A stretch of DNA of 64,000 bases. It comes from Selaginella tamariscina (Eukaryota > Streptophyta > Lycopodiopsida > Selaginellales > Selaginellaceae). Every line of letters starts with the position of its first letter. Positions within the stretch are counted from its first letter, which is position 1. Location: assembly GCA_003024785.1 (NCBI GenBank), contig PUQB01000007.1, positions 412,001 through 476,000 on the forward strand, in the 5' to 3' direction. Both the position numbers and the translations under genes were made by a program. The notes under the pieces were generated by a model, which was not told where the DNA came from, made no database searches, and was given only the letters and a program-made list of their open reading frames with translations. Of this stretch, positions 11,930-25,168 are shown piece by piece.

Positions 11930-12909
11930 TCAATAGGCAACTTCATTTCCTGATTTTAAAACTATTAAACATATCATAAACCTTACTAATTCAATCAAAA
12001 GTGGTTGTATATACACAATATCAATGCATATATACATGTATAAAGTATATAGAACTACGCTCACCATTGGATTTGATGTTTGCCTTGGTACGAGCCCGCA
12101 AATTGTCATCGTAGGTTCTTCTATAGATAAGTTAAATCAGTTATAAATCACCAGATATATTAAAACCACTTACCTTTGAAGGTTTCTTCTTCTGTCTGAC
12201 ACTTTCATATCTTTCTTCCCGTTCCTGGGTATAATGTTTCGATCACATGGAATATCGTCTCCAATATATATAGAAACCTTGGTTTCACAGCAACCCTCCT
12301 TGGTTAACTTGGATAAAACCTTCTCTAGAGTGTTTGCAAGCTCCATAGATAACTCCTTGGCATCATTCTCTACTATGGATTCTTCCATAACCACCTTGTT
12401 CTTGTACACTAATCTCCCACTTAGTGTTGCATTGGCGGATTGAAACTCCATTTCAAGCGTCATACGGTCGTCCCGTGACAGTTTTGAATCACTATAAAAA
12501 CACATGTGTGTGCGTGTGTGTATATAAACTTGACACACACGCAATACCTGTTAAGCTGGGGTGTGCTATCCGGGGATTTGACACGGACCTTGGGTGGTGA
12601 TGGTACAATGGGCTTCTTCCGGCGGGTCAGGCTGTCCAGCTGCACACCGGTGCACTTGAGTATCTTGTCACGCTTAGAACGGAGCTCCTCCGCGGTACAC
12701 TGCTTTACACTTGAGCTCAACTTGGCCAGATCAAGTGGGGGAAGAGTCTGTACTGCTTTCGACTTGGAATTGGCTGTAAAAGACGAGGTCTTCCTCTTAT
12801 AAGGTGCCTTGTTTGAATTGAACTCCTTCACCAAGCAATCTATCAAGTCCCCGTGTAACGCTTTCACAAACTCAGGCTTGATATTCAATTTTGCGCCTCT
12901 CCTACTCAT
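11930..12909 (-). CDS. small basic protein of unknown function, four exons
   Basis: Exons on the minus strand: 12909-12548, 12491-12174, 12120-12065, 11949-11930. All borders are GT-AG and phases agree, giving about 252 residues ending ...KSNGNEVAY and a stop at 11930-11932. The start is ATG 12909 (MSRRGAKLNIKPEFVKALHG). The first exon is Lys/Arg/Ser-rich with a helical segment (LVKEFN, VKQCTAEELRSKRDKIL). The second has MTLEMEFQSANATLSGRLVY, a helix (ELANTLEKVLSKL) and the beta-like KVSIYIGDD. I do not recognise the family; a nuclear or chromatin role is only a guess from charge. It is one of the few genes here without a frame break. It is divergent from CPL-A, with about 560 bases between the two starts. 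Confidence 0.7.
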
Positions 12910-13094
12910 TTCTCTCTTACTTATTTCGATTGTATATATATTTCTTTAGAATATTGTCTATAGAAATCAATAACTGCTTGTTATAATAGTATGAAATACG
13001 AATGTACCATATATATGAGAAAAAACATGCAGTAGAAAAGAGAAGAACCCTAATTTACCAGCAAGACCTCGCGCGCATCAGCAAAAAAAAGAGG

Positions 13095-13206
13095 TAAAAT
13101 GGGACATGTCATATGGGTGGGAAAAACATACAGTAAACCCTAATTTAATATCACATGGGGCCCGCCAAAAAAGGAGGGAAAATGTGACATGTCATATGGG
13201 TGGGGG
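13095..13206. repeat. duplicated ~28-bp block in the shared promoter region
   Basis: GACATGTCATATGGGTGGG occurs at about 13103 and again at about 13186, each near an ACCCTAATTTA motif. It lies between two divergent genes and is a candidate cis-element duplication. Confidence 0.75.
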
Positions 13207-13272
13207 AAGCAATATAAATATAGAAGAACGACGCCCTAATGCGTTAAAATTTTTGGGGTGTGGCAGAGCAGC

Positions 13273-13366
13273 TATGGCGGAGACGAGTGTGGCTATGGCG
13301 AAGGCGATGAAGAGAGCGGGAGAGAGAATGCGGCACGGCCGAGAGACATACACGCTTGATCTCTAA
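13273..13366 (+). other. possible upstream ORF in the CPL-A leader
   Basis: ATGGCG at 13273 opens a 30-codon frame rich in Ala, Arg and Lys that stops at 13364-13366, 108 bases before the CPL-A ATG. Whether it lies in the transcript is unknown. Confidence 0.25.
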
Positions 13367-13474
13367 AGAATCTCTAAAAATCTCTAAAAAATCTTCACAA
13401 AAATGGAGTTTTAGATCGATTTTTGAGCTAATCTTTGCTAAGATCGAGCAATTTCAAGTGATTCTTGGCCGATC

Positions 13475-16400
13475 ATGGAAGCGTTTCAAGGCGATCGAGG
13501 TCTAGGGTTTGTCACGGCCATGTACATGGGCGAGGATGAAATCGGAAATGTGAGGGTCCTGCCGCAGCCGCTACGACAGTCGCAGTCCGAGTCGCGGTTA
13601 GAAGAAGAGAGCCGCAATCGCGGACACCTCATCCGGAGCACATTCGGGTCGGGAATCCGTGTCGGATCCCTGTCGCCGGCTAGTCAACGCTGCCTTCCCC
13701 TAATGGTTCTTCATACGGTGTCGCCGGACGGCGTCTGGTTGAAGCTACACGCTTTAGAGAGCGATAATATAACGGATAATCTTCGCCATCTATACAACAC
13801 GTGCATCGAACAAGGCAAGGTATATAGCCGCAAAATAATCAACATATTCGCGGAATATTCTCACTTCATTAATTACTTTAACCTTTATATTTACAGTTAA
13901 GTTTTCTGATTATGCAATCAGTGAATTCAATGCACTGCAGTTGTTGAATCTCTCTCTCTTTCAATGCTGTCTCTCTTTCATGACACAATTCGATGAATTG
14001 CAGACAGCAGTGATGGAGGTGGAGGGGGAACGAGGGAATTGCACATGGTAGCGGTGAAGGTAAGTGGAGAAGGGGAGGAATGCTGTTTCTGGGGATTCCT
14101 AGTACCGGCTGGATTATACACCAAGTGCTTAAACATGCTAAACATGAGATGCTTAGCTATGGTACTGGATTTAGACGAGACACTGCTACTGGCGAACACG
14201 ATGAGATCGTTCGAGGATAGGATACAGGCATTGAGGATTCAAGAGGATAAGCTTAAAATTCCATTGCCCAACAGGGCAGTGGACGCAAAGAAGCTTTCTA
14301 ACATTGAGGCAGAGATTAAACGCTACCAGAATGATCGTGCTCTACTTATGCAGTTCATAGAGAATGATTATATCGTTGACAATGGCATGCCGATCGGGGC
14401 TAAGCTCGAAGAAGTGCTCGTTGACGGTGGTTCTTCTGTTCTACGACCTGTTATCCGGATTCCCGAACGGAACATAATCCTCACTCGTATTAATCCCTCT
14501 GTAAGTGCACCAACACACACACACACACACACACACAAAAGAGTTATATATATCGAGGAATATACTATAAACTTGGATTTTTCTTTTTCTTCTATAGATT
14601 TCTTACTTTAGCAGAGGTATAATGTAGTATCCATTATCGCTTATTGATAACAAAGTGACGTATAACTAGTACACACACACATCTCTTTCTCTCTCTCTCT
14701 CTCACACACACACACACGATTAGATAGATTCTACAAGTTGTTATCTGAACGTGTAGAAATAGATTTTATATGGCATGTATGTGCATTATTGTCCATGAAT
14801 ATGATATATGTACTGACGTTATCATGTATGATTCTGTTTCAGGTCAGAGATACGAGTGTGTTGGTGAGAATAAGGCCAGCATGGGAGGAACTGAGAACAT
14901 ACTTAATTGCAAAAGGGAGAAGACGCTTTGAAGTTTTCATATGTACAATGTCCGAGAAAGACTACGCATTGGAGATGTGGAGATTACTTGACCCAGGAGC
15001 ACGCTTAATAGAACCCAAGGACCTCAATAAGAGGTTATTGTGCGTTAAATCAGGTAGAGGTCCGGTATTAGTTTAGTAAGTTGTATTTTCTCATTGTGTT
15101 TTGTTTGTATATGTACACAGGTACGAAGAAGTCTTTGTCTAGTATGTTTCACCAGCTACATTGTCATCCCAAGATGGCCATGGTTATTGATGATCGCCCT
15201 GAAGTATGGGAGGATAAAGATCAACCTCATGTTCATGCTGTTCCTGCTTTTTCTCCATATTATGCACCACATGCCGAGGTTGATCATCATTATTATCATT
15301 TATAATGATATAACTATAATATCAACTGTGTTATCTTAATTCCATGATGTTAATAACATGATAATATGTTCAAAGTGATTGAAATGTATATCCGTTTTTG
15401 TTTTTGCAGATAAATGCTCCCGTTTTCCTTTGTGTAGCACGGAATGTTGCATGCAATGTGCGTGGTGGTTTTTTCAAGTAAGTGATGATAATTTTGTACT
15501 GCTATATGCACACATATATGCACGTTCAATACATGTGTGCGTGCTCTCTTGCTTAAATTTTTGAATGATGATTCCAGGGATTTTGACGAGGTTCTCGTGC
15601 AAAAGTTTTCTCAAATTACCTTCAATACAGACGTTGCCACCTTGCCCAACACGCCTTATGTTGGTACATATCTCACCGAGGTACGCATCATGCACACATA
15701 TACATGTACATATGCGTGAAAACTATGTGTGAGTGTTTGTGTGAGACTTCCATTAACTTCTGGTGCAGGTTTATCCGGATGAGAACACTTTTTCAGAAAA
15801 TACAAATAACATTTCAAAAGTCTTTCCCGATGGAATTTCAGGCCCAGAAGTGTTCACTGCCTTACAGCCTGAGGTATAATAGCGTTCATAGCGTGTATCT
15901 GTCGGTTAGTTTGCACGCACGTTATGCATATCTGTATACATGTCTATATGTCTAGCGAGAGGAACGATTGATGTCTATTACTTTTTATATACTTCACTCT
16001 CACTTTAAGAATAAGGTATTTAATGTCAATATTTTATGGTTGCTAATTTTCAGAAAGAGAGATCATTAGAACCGGTTAATCGAGAAAACCAACAAGTTTT
16101 AAATGCTGGGGGCTGGCTAGATGCTGATGACGAAGAACGGCCATCTTGTCACCATAACGGCGTGGAAAATCCAGAAATAAACAGTTTGGTAAGTCACATA
16201 CGCACGCACACACACATCTTATATTAGTATATAACACGTGCAAGTAGAGAGATTTTGTAAATTTTGGCCGTCTTGTTTGCAGGAACAATCGAATGGCAAG
16301 CTGGCTTCACCTGAGTGCACAGGTTAGTAACCTTTCTCTCTCTCTCTCTATCTCCCTCCCTCCCACAACACACATGTTGTCTCACAAGTCTCATTTTCAG

Positions 16401-17930
16401 ATAAACTAGTGCTTACAGACCTTGAACTTGAAAAGATACGCAGTTTAGAGCCTATTGTAGCCTTGCAAGAGCTTGGTGAGAACCGGAAACTTGCGGTAAG
16501 TAACTTCTTATTTCATAGTTTAGTATATATATTATATAGTGCATGAACTACGCATACATATGCGTATTGAATGTTTGTGCACCACAGGTCGAGTATCGGT
16601 GTGCTATTCGCTCTTCAGAAGCAGGCCAATTTTCAGCTGAGGTAGTGTACTTGTCACCATACAATGTTCTGTATATATGCATGCTATATATTTATTTATT
16701 TATTTAGGACATACGTATATGTTTTTACATATATGTCTACTGGTCTTAGGTGTATTGTAATGGAAATAAAGCTGGTGAGGGACGTGGGAAATCGAACAAG
16801 GAAGCAAAGAGTCGTGCGGCGGAAAATGCTTTAACATGTTTAACAAGTAAATATAAATATATAACTAAACACTATAGCGTAAATACTTCAAGCAGTATAT
16901 GAACATTTTATGTTGATAATATGATAATACCTAGTTGTTTTGTGTTTTAGATGGTCGATATCCACGCAGAAGTGAGGATGAAAATATTGCAAGCACTACT
17001 GATAAAAAAGAAGATTGTAGAACTCCCTCGTTTAATTCTGTTGCTGCTTTGCGGGATATGGTGAGTGCATGTGCGCATCTATGCGCGCGGGTGCTGTGTG
17101 CGTGTGTGCGGATGTGTGTCGAAAATCGCTTGTTATTTTAAATACTTTGTGTGTGTGAAAGTTATAGTTTGCTACACACTTCGTTGTGTTGTCTTCTGTT
17201 GTGTTTGCGATTGTAATGTTTCAGATTTATGTTTATTTTTCTATTTAGTGTGCTATGGAGGGGCTTAAGGTCGAATACTTGGAGCGATCCTCTTCAAGAG
17301 GATCCTTTGTGTGTGAGGTTGGTAAAATAAAAATATTTAAATCTTTTCATTAAAATTAAACGATTATGACAGTTTTCTTCCTACTTAGGTGGAAGTTGAT
17401 AGAAAACTACTTGGGAAAGGCACTGGCGACAATCCAGAATCTGCGAAACGCCAAGTAAGCGTGCGCGTGTGTGTTGTTTGTTCTGGTATATTACATTCTT
17501 TTTGCTGTATATACATACATACATGCATTTGGTATATTCTGTATGTTTTATGCTCTTTATGCAGGCTGCGGAGCAGGCATTGAGACAGCTTTCCCCTGGA
17601 GCTAATGTAAAAGCCCAGAAGCGATACAGCCCACCTCCCAGGTAAAAAGCAATACATTTCTCTCTCTCTCTCTCTCTCGGTATGTAATTTAGTGGTGCAT
17701 CTCTTATTTGCTGTTCATTGTGTATGTAGATATGTGTGTGTGCCATATATCTGTGCATATCCGTCTGTCTCCTGCATACGTTCCATTTGATGGGTGTTAT
17801 TTTATACACATGTATATATAATATATATCTTACATAGTACTGTGTATATATCTAGACATTTGTGTTGTAAATCTGTACATATAATGTAATTAACAATGGA
17901 TTTGTTTTTAGTCACAACAAGAGTATGTAA
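13475..17930 (+). CDS. CPL1/FIERY2-type RNA polymerase II CTD phosphatase-like, copy A
   Basis: Predicted nuclear phosphatase with an FCP1-type catalytic domain and two C-terminal double-stranded-RNA-binding domains. Plant CPL1/2 dephosphorylate CTD Ser5 and affect stress signalling and HYL1-dependent miRNA processing. Seventeen exons: 13475-13819, 14004-14500, 14843-15053, 15121-15278, 15410-15477, 15578-15680, 15769-15873, 16054-16188, 16283-16322, 16401-16495, 16588-16641, 16750-16846, 16951-17060, 17249-17317, 17389-17454, 17565-17641, 17912-17930. The DxDxT motif ([13 protein letters not shown]) is in exon 2 and the VIDDR motif in exon 4. dsRBD1 is in exons 11-12 and dsRBD2 in exons 14-16. 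The stop is at 17928-17930. One G is missing from a G-run at about 14034, between GER and ELHMVAVK. The acidic linker motif present in copy B and in Arabidopsis CPL1 is not found here, so A is the diverged copy. Confidence 0.93.
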
Positions 17931-19195
17931 CAAGCGAGTGAGGCGTGCAGACACATGGAGACCGAGTCGAGGCAAGGATCGAACACCCCAGAAGGTATCC
18001 ATATCACCGGAGCAGATCATTTAATTACAGGTAAGTCCCTCTTCTAATTATGGAATTTACAATTCTGCCCTCGTATATATCGCCCTACATTCTTTCAAAT
18101 TACTAACTTAGCCCGTGTGTGTTGTGTGTGTGTCTCTCTCTCTCTCTATATATATAAGGGTTATATATGCAAAAAGATAAAGTTGAGGGCTAGAATTGTA
18201 ATTTTCCTTAAATGTGACACTGAAATAAGTTTTATTAAATGGCAGAAGATGAGATAACGCTTTAAGCAGTGTAGACGTACTGTACCATTTAGGAGATTTG
18301 AGTTAAAAAAACTAAATCTCAGGCAATTAAGTTAGTTCCCTCGAGTATGATTAAATACATTTTGTATTAATTTTCTTTTTAATATAATTTGTTTATAAAA
18401 TGATTCAGTATATTTTCTTTATATATATATATATATATATAATATATATATATATGACATGTACATATACAGTGTCTATAAATTTATACCTCTAATATAA
18501 TGCATTAATTATAAATTAATGCCTATAGAACAAACTCATTATATAGAAAAATAAACTTTAGCCGCGGCAAAGAATTTAATTATTAATATAAAATTATAGA
18601 AAGACCCTGTAAATTTATTAAAAAGTAAAAAATTAAAGAAAAAAATAAATTATGAAAATGAGAATTTAAAGCTTACATATATTTTTATTAAAAGAAAGGA
18701 GAAAGAGGAATAGGCTATTTCAAATAATATAGGAATATACGTATAAAAATGTTATACATTGGAAAGTAGATTGTTTGAAGAGCAAGCCCTAGGGCAAAAA
18801 TTTGAACGGTGGTAGACAAAAAACACGGAAAGTAGATTGTTTAAAGAGCAAGTCATAGGGCAAAAATTTTAATGGTGACAAGGACAAAGAGACACCTGAG
18901 AAGCTCCAGAGACGGAGTGTAAAGTGGAACACAGAAGAGAAAACTCTAAATTATAAAGTAAATTTATTTGTTTTTGCTTGTTCGACATGCAAATTACATA
19001 GCATGGGAAGAATCACATACATGTGTTATTGTGGTGAAGGGACAACTTGGTGAGCATTTAATGTGAATCTTCATGGATAGTAGGAGTATCCATAACTTTG
19101 TGTTAACAAAGTTAATGTAGAAGTGTAGCTTGTTCATGAAGAATGTACTTTAATTCAAGATTGAGGGCTTGGCTATTTATGTGGAGGAATTACAA
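17931..19195. other. AT-rich intergenic, no gene seen
   Basis: Includes a TA microsatellite near 18420-18455 and a local duplication listed separately. A short spliced tail of CPL-A transcripts could extend to about 18030. I see no coding signal. Confidence 0.5.
18764..18880. repeat. ~52-bp direct duplication
   Basis: AAGTAGATTGTTT, then AAGAGCAAG and AGGGCAAAAATTT occur twice, about 68 bases apart, with a few mismatches. Confidence 0.8.
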
Positions 19196-19198
19196 TTA

Positions 19199-19515
19199 GG
19201 CCCACTTTCCACTAGCGGGTGGTTATTTGGCCGGTGGTAAATTAAAATAATGCCACGTCATTAATTATTACTACCACTGTGCCATTAGAGTGGTTAATTG
19301 AATTAAAAACTAAACTAGTAGTGCATAATTTTTATTTAATCGATCATTATAAACATATATATATTACACATACATATGTAATAAATGTGTACCTACTCAG
19401 TATTTTTAATTAAAAAAATATATTAAAACTCCAACTTTTCATTATTATTTTTCTATATAGAATCATTATTATAGTTTACTAATGTCTTTCTATATGTATG
19501 TGTATAACAATGTAT

Positions 19516-19553
<38 letters not shown>

Positions 19554-20029
19554 TACACAAATATGTGAGTGTGTTGAGAGAAAGAGAGATCTACAATAAC
19601 TTTATGTTCTTTATGCAAAAAAGTATATCAACTAATGTGTCTATATATATATAATATTTTTACATGTAAATGAGTGATATTTTGCTAAATCTCATGTTTG
19701 CTTTTTATTTTAAAGTTCTAATTTATTTATTTTTCATTAATTTTTTTTAAAGCTAAAAAAAGTAAAACCTAATTTCATTAATCTTGATACACGTGTCATT
19801 CAATTATGCCCGGTAGCCAAACAACCGGGCAAAATTGCCCGGTTATTAGGCTACCACCGAAAAAGCCATGTAGGCGCCACATAGGTGCCACGTAGGTGCC
19901 ATGTAGATTATAAATTATAAATAACCAGCAAGTGGAAAACTAAACCCATAGTAGAATAAATAATTTCTTTTATTTTGATTGGTTGAGGCAATTAACCACT
20001 CGCTAATAGAAAGTGGGTCTTAGAGGTTG
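19199..20029. mobile_element. 831-bp non-autonomous TIR DNA element, PIF/Harbinger-like
   Basis: The left end reads GGCCCACTTTCCACTAGCGG. The right end, read on the opposite strand, is GACCCACTTTCTATTAGCGA, and both continue GTGGTTA. This gives about 27-bp imperfect terminal inverted repeats. TTA flanks both ends (19196-19198 and 20030-20032), matching the 3-bp TWA target duplication of PIF/Harbinger elements. No transposase frame lies inside. An internal near-perfect hairpin at about 19809-19858 (arms GGTAGCC...CCGGGCAA / TTGCCCGG...GGCTACC) suggests a nested foldback. Confidence 0.72.
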
Positions 20030-20339
20030 GCAAAACCCAGATAATGGAGACTTTTTATAACTTGCCCACAAAGATTGTGCCTCAGTACGAGATTGAGGAC
20101 TCAACTATTATTATACAAAGTTGGAATGTTGTGTGGAGGAGTTACAACTGAAAGTTTGTAAAATTGAATTGGTAGAGACTTTCTTTTTGTAAAGATCTCA
20201 TCTTTGGAATGAGCTAATTGGGTGTGAATCTTAAGATCTAGTGGAGCATCAAGCAAGTAAAACTTGAGTACGGTGGTGTGAAAGACATTTGATTTAAAAC
20301 AAAGCTTAAATCTTTAAACAAATTCTTTTATTATCACCT

Positions 20340-20850
20340 TAGGCAAAGCTGCTGTGAGAGTTGTCTTTGAAGAGTTTGTTGACGTATTCCCTTCCAAACT
20401 ATCTCATGGCTTACCAAAAGATGTGAAGCATGAGATTATGTTTGAATTGGATATGAAAGCCATTTATTGTAGAATGTTCATATTAAGGAACGAAATATTA
20501 AAAGACAAGTGATGGAGCTATTACAATATGACTTCATACAATCAAGTAAATTTTCATTTGGTACATCAATATTGCTCGTGAGAAAGAAAGATGGCATCAT
20601 GAAAATGTGCATAAACTACAGAGCTCTAAACAAGCAAACAGTGAAGTTTAAGATGCCCATGCCATGTGTGGATATTATCATGGATCATCTCAGTGAAGCC
20701 AGAGTATTCATCAAGATAGATTTGCACAATGAGTATCATCAAATTGCTATGAAGGAAGTAGATATCTATAAAATTTTTTCAAACACTTTGTTCATAATGA
20801 ATTTATGAATATGCCATTTGGCTTAATAAAGACAGCTTTTGAGATGGGGT
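20340..20850 (+). pseudogene. decayed Ty3/gypsy reverse transcriptase fragment
   Basis: Shows the usual gypsy RT start (VFPSKLSHGLP) and then FGTSILLVRKKDG, CINYRALNKQT, FIKIDLHNEYHQIA and a frame-shifted MPFGL. Stops and shifts break it, and the catalytic YxDD block and downstream domains are absent. It is a relic. Confidence 0.8.
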
Positions 20851-22235
20851 TAACAAGTAAGAAGACCCAGGACAAAATGAATGAGGAAGCTAAATATCTA
20901 AGTGTGGATGTTGAGAACATTTAAAGTTTGTGCAAAAAGAGCTTACAAGCAACTCATAGCTGAGCTATTAAATTTGTTAATGAGCACAAAAGCTTTTAAG
21001 AGTTTATGTATATCTCCAAGTGATATTTGCCACACATGTAAGACAAAAGACTATTGTGGCCTTATGAAAGGAACGTAACAATAAGTTGTCTCCCAAGTAC
21101 TTAATTTTATGAGATTATGGAGCATATCAATTAAAAAAAATGAGGGTACACCCAATGTTTCATGTTAGCTAATTAAAGATAGTACTCACAAGAAATGAGG
21201 CCCATTTATGAATGTATAAGGAGTCTAACAATACAAGACCAATCGAGTAAGTGTTGTTATACTAAAACACACACCCATGTTTATTACATGAAAGACACAA
21301 AGTTATGTGTATGTGTGGAAACTATGAGCATTTCTTTCTTAGTAATAATAGTATGAAGTTTGATTACTATAATATAATATTTGAATAATACATAGTTGGC
21401 ATCTAGTGTTGTTAGTGAAATAGAACGGAAGTTAAAATATTTATTCATTATTTATTATTTATTCATTCATTTATCTTATTAATTTAAAGAGTGAAGATGT
21501 CAGAGTTTAACATGATGAGTTGATTACCTAGGTAAAAATTGTAGAATATGTGAGATATGTAGGCAAAAAGACTCAAGCGTAACTGGGTCATTACGACCAA
21601 AGGCCCTCTCATAAACACCAATTGACCCTTTGCCTAGTTGGCTTAAGAGCAAAGAGAAAGGTTTGACAGAAGATAATTTGATTATATTTAATATATGCAA
21701 ATCAGTATTTAAATATAAATTTGGTTGTGAGTGATTAATGTTTATATATACAATAACACACATGTGAACACGCACACACTCACATATAAACTCACTTACC
21801 TCGTGGATGACTCCCATGCCCTGGTAAATGTCATTGTTGAAGGTGAAAAATAATATTCTTAAACATGATATAAGAAGAAATTTAAGATTAGTTCTGATTA
21901 ATGGTTGTTACACTTATTTCCATAATAAATAATAAATAAAGAATTAAAAAACTATTCTTATAATAATATTTCATTGGAAAGATTATAACAAAATTTAAGG
22001 TAAAATTCAAAATTAAACTTGTTAATTTGAGGGTGAAATTACTCTTCCTTACAATTATAATATATTTTTATACAGACACGCATGTGTGTATATAGTATTT
22101 GCATTATAAGTTATTGAGAAGTATATATATAGAGAAATTATATTATATACACCTGTGTTATAAATATATCAAAATAATTAATAAAGTGAAATATTAATAT
22201 AATAAATTTATTATAAAATATTTAAAAACTTGGAA

Positions 22236-22237
<2 letters not shown>

Positions 22238-22275
<38 letters not shown>
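22238..22275. repeat. (TA)n microsatellite
   Basis: About 19 perfect TA units. Confidence 0.95.
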
Positions 22276-22277
<2 letters not shown>

Positions 22278-22368
22278 CATTTAATAATATTCTAGTATTT
22301 AATATATAACTTACCAATTTATAATACATATATTTAAATCTATATTCCATGTTCTTAAAACCATAGTT

Positions 22369-22608
22369 ATGCAGGTTTTGGTATGGGCAGTGAATTGGAA
22401 ATGTGGCGTGCAAGATTGCACTCAACGGCTCGTGGATTCGGAGCACACAGGACTCTTCCAAGATGTGGATCAGGAGCGTATAAGACAGGGCGTAGGGGGT
22501 GCATTTGTGAATGGGAAGTATCGTGGGCTTATGAGGAATGTGGTTGCTTCTCCCAGGAATCTCATTGCTGCTTACAATTCTATCAAACGGAGGTATGCCA
22601 TGATTTAG
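22369..22608 (+). other. isolated 79-codon ORF, possible nuclear-gene fragment
   Basis: Opens with ATG at 22369 and reads WAVNWKCGVQDC, later VASPRNLIAAYNSIKRR. The last segment faintly resembles the N-terminal part of group II intron maturases (the xPxNLxxAYxxIK pattern), but no RT or maturase domain follows. Base composition is clearly higher in GC than its surroundings. Function is not assigned. Confidence 0.25.
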
Positions 22609-23355
22609 AACAGTATTTACACGCTTGCGTTTTGTGTGTGGAGACCTAACCAGAATGGAGATGCGCATGACATATGTAATAATGTAAGTTATGCATATAC
22701 GGCACTTCTTTATGTTTCCTAATTATGTATTTATACCCCTAAACATTCTAAACCATCTCTATATGCAATATAATCTATATATTTATGAATTCCATTTATT
22801 GTAATAACAAACACACTCACACGCACACACACATGTAGATAATCTGTATATTGTACATTCTAGCTGTACAAAAGTCATTCTTATACATGTGTATTATGAT
22901 GTTACACAAATATGTGTGTGTATATTTATATGTAGTCGAAAATGTAAATGAAAACACATGTACAGACACAAATATCCACATACTGAATGTATTATTTAAA
23001 TCATTTACGTAGTTTAAATGACTTTATATACAAGTATATTATGTAGGGCTACACACTTATATCCAGACATGCACGTGTATACATGCATATGTATATATGT
23101 GTACACACTCACACTCACACACACACACACATGCACACGCACACGGTAACACTAAAGGCAGGTCTGGGCCGCTTTTGCCAGACGAGTTAATGCTGTAATT
23201 TCGTAGCAGTATTGATATTACTGCTATCAATATTTACTAAATAATCAAATTACGAGCGCGCACACACACACGCAATCAAACAATATATATGTATATGTGA
23301 GATGTATCTGTACAAATATACAGAATACATATATAACATGTATGTATGTATGTAC

Positions 23356-24778
23356 CTTACGGTTCCCTAAGGCAGCTGAGACTCTCACAGCTAATACTTT
23401 CAGATCTTCACGGTCCTCTTGCTTGATTTTAATCACCTGTAAAGGAAACAATTAGAAACTATTTAAAACTAGTTTAATAATCCTAGTGAACTCCTATATA
23501 AACTACTTAATATATTAATATTTGATCTAGTCTAAGAGTAACAATACATTACTTACGAAGTTTATAAAAGTTTAAGATTTAAAACACGAGTGTATCTCTA
23601 TACATGTGTATAAATGGGTCGTATATAGCTTCGTCATTAGACGTGCTTACATACAAAAAACTATCTGCATATAGATACGGCAGATGCACGATGATAGATC
23701 CAGATATGTAAATGCCAATAATATATCTTACAACTAGTTTAACAATCAATAGTTGTAACTATTTAATACATTCATATAACTATTTAAGACATTCAAGACA
23801 CATAAAGACTCCATTTAGTACAAAAAGTATTAAGGCAGTATATTAATAGAGTTTAAGGTTTAAGAAAAGTGCATCTATATGTGTATGTTATGCATATTAT
23901 TAAGTCCATTAAGAACTAATAATATGATTAGTTCAACGGAAACCGTGTATAATGACACGAATGCATGTATCTTCGTACCTGTGTGTATTTGTGTGTGTGT
24001 GTGTGTGTGTTGGTAAAAGGCAACTAGCTATACCACAGTAATCTATTAGGATCCTTAAAGGAGACGTTAAAACCGGGCATATTTGCACACTCACGATCGT
24101 ATATAGCTTCGTCATTCTGCAAAAGAGGAAAGGTAGTTAACAAAAGTGTTAACGCACAAAAACACATATACACACATACGTTAGATTCCACTAGCCATTT
24201 CGCCTGCAAAACATAAGATGCTTATACATAAGAATAATATGCAGCTTAACGTGTGTATACACACACACACACACGTGTGTACAGATCAATATATCAATAG
24301 CACATCTTTACATAGCAATACATCTATATTTATATGCAATACAGTCATATTGATGTGTATAGCAACAACATAGGAGAACAATTACATACTGAAACTTGCG
24401 ACATACCAGTTCTATTAGCCGAGACCGAGAATCTCCTGGTACGATCAGCTGGAAAACGTAAGGCGCATCAACAGGCAATAAAATAGTCTTGCATGCTCCC
24501 TCCTCCCTCCCTCTCTCTCTCTCTCTCTCTCTACACATACCTCTAAACCTAGCAATTGCATCAGCAAAAACGGAAGCAGTGTCATCTTTAGGCGTCAAGA
24601 GCAACCCGACATTTATTAACCGGTAGCTCACCCACGAACCTGCGGAAATATCCACACTAAGAAAAATCACATGTATTTGTATTCACACAGTGTGGATTAC
24701 ACAACAAAATTATCAAATCTAGAATTACCAGAGTCCAACAGATGAAGCGTGCTGCGGGTACTTCAAGTTGATTTCCAT
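23356..24778 (-). CDS. tentative six-exon gene of unknown function
   Basis: Candidate exons on the minus strand: 24778-24729, 24639-24541, 24448-24407, 24203-24180, 24116-24034, 23436-23356. Each is flanked by GT and AG. The pieces read MEINLKYPQHASSVGL, SWVSYRLINVGLLL with DDTASVFADAIARF, LIVPGDSRSRLIEL, AKWLVESN, NDEAIYDRECANMPGF and VIKIKQEDREDLKVLAV. Phases do not agree between exons 1 and 2 or exons 2 and 3, so either a base is missing or an exon border is wrong. No family is recognised. It may continue further 3'. Confidence 0.35.
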
Positions 24779-25168
24779 TCTCGGACGAGTTCAGGCGTCA
24801 CGTATCTGCAGCATTTTGTTAATCCCTCCCTCCTCCCTCTCTCTCTCTCTATCTGTGTGCTTAATCCAGCTTGTCATCGCCTTCTTCATCCTGCTCACCA
24901 CTCCACCATCGCTAGGGTTTTTGCACAACCCTAGAAGGAGAATATACTCTTCTATGTACGTTCATTTTATGAATTTACACGTGTATGTATAGATGGGGTT
25001 ACACATTTACTAAACGCAATGCATTCATTTCAATTTAAATAAAATATTTTTATGTGATAAACTAAAAATTAATTAATATAATTAACTCTATTTTATTATT
25101 ATATAAACATTATATCATAACAGCTATATATTTTTGTTAATACTTAATTTATCAAACAAATATCACTT

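Larger units (their letters stand above)
20851..23350. other. repeat-derived AT-rich region, no confirmed gene
   Basis: Contains a long TA microsatellite (22238-22275) and CA/TG tracts near 22800-22830 and 23105-23140. Two minus-strand coding-like pieces near 21560-21830 (for example MGVIHE before a GTAAGT) may be exons, but I cannot join them to anything. Confidence 0.45.
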
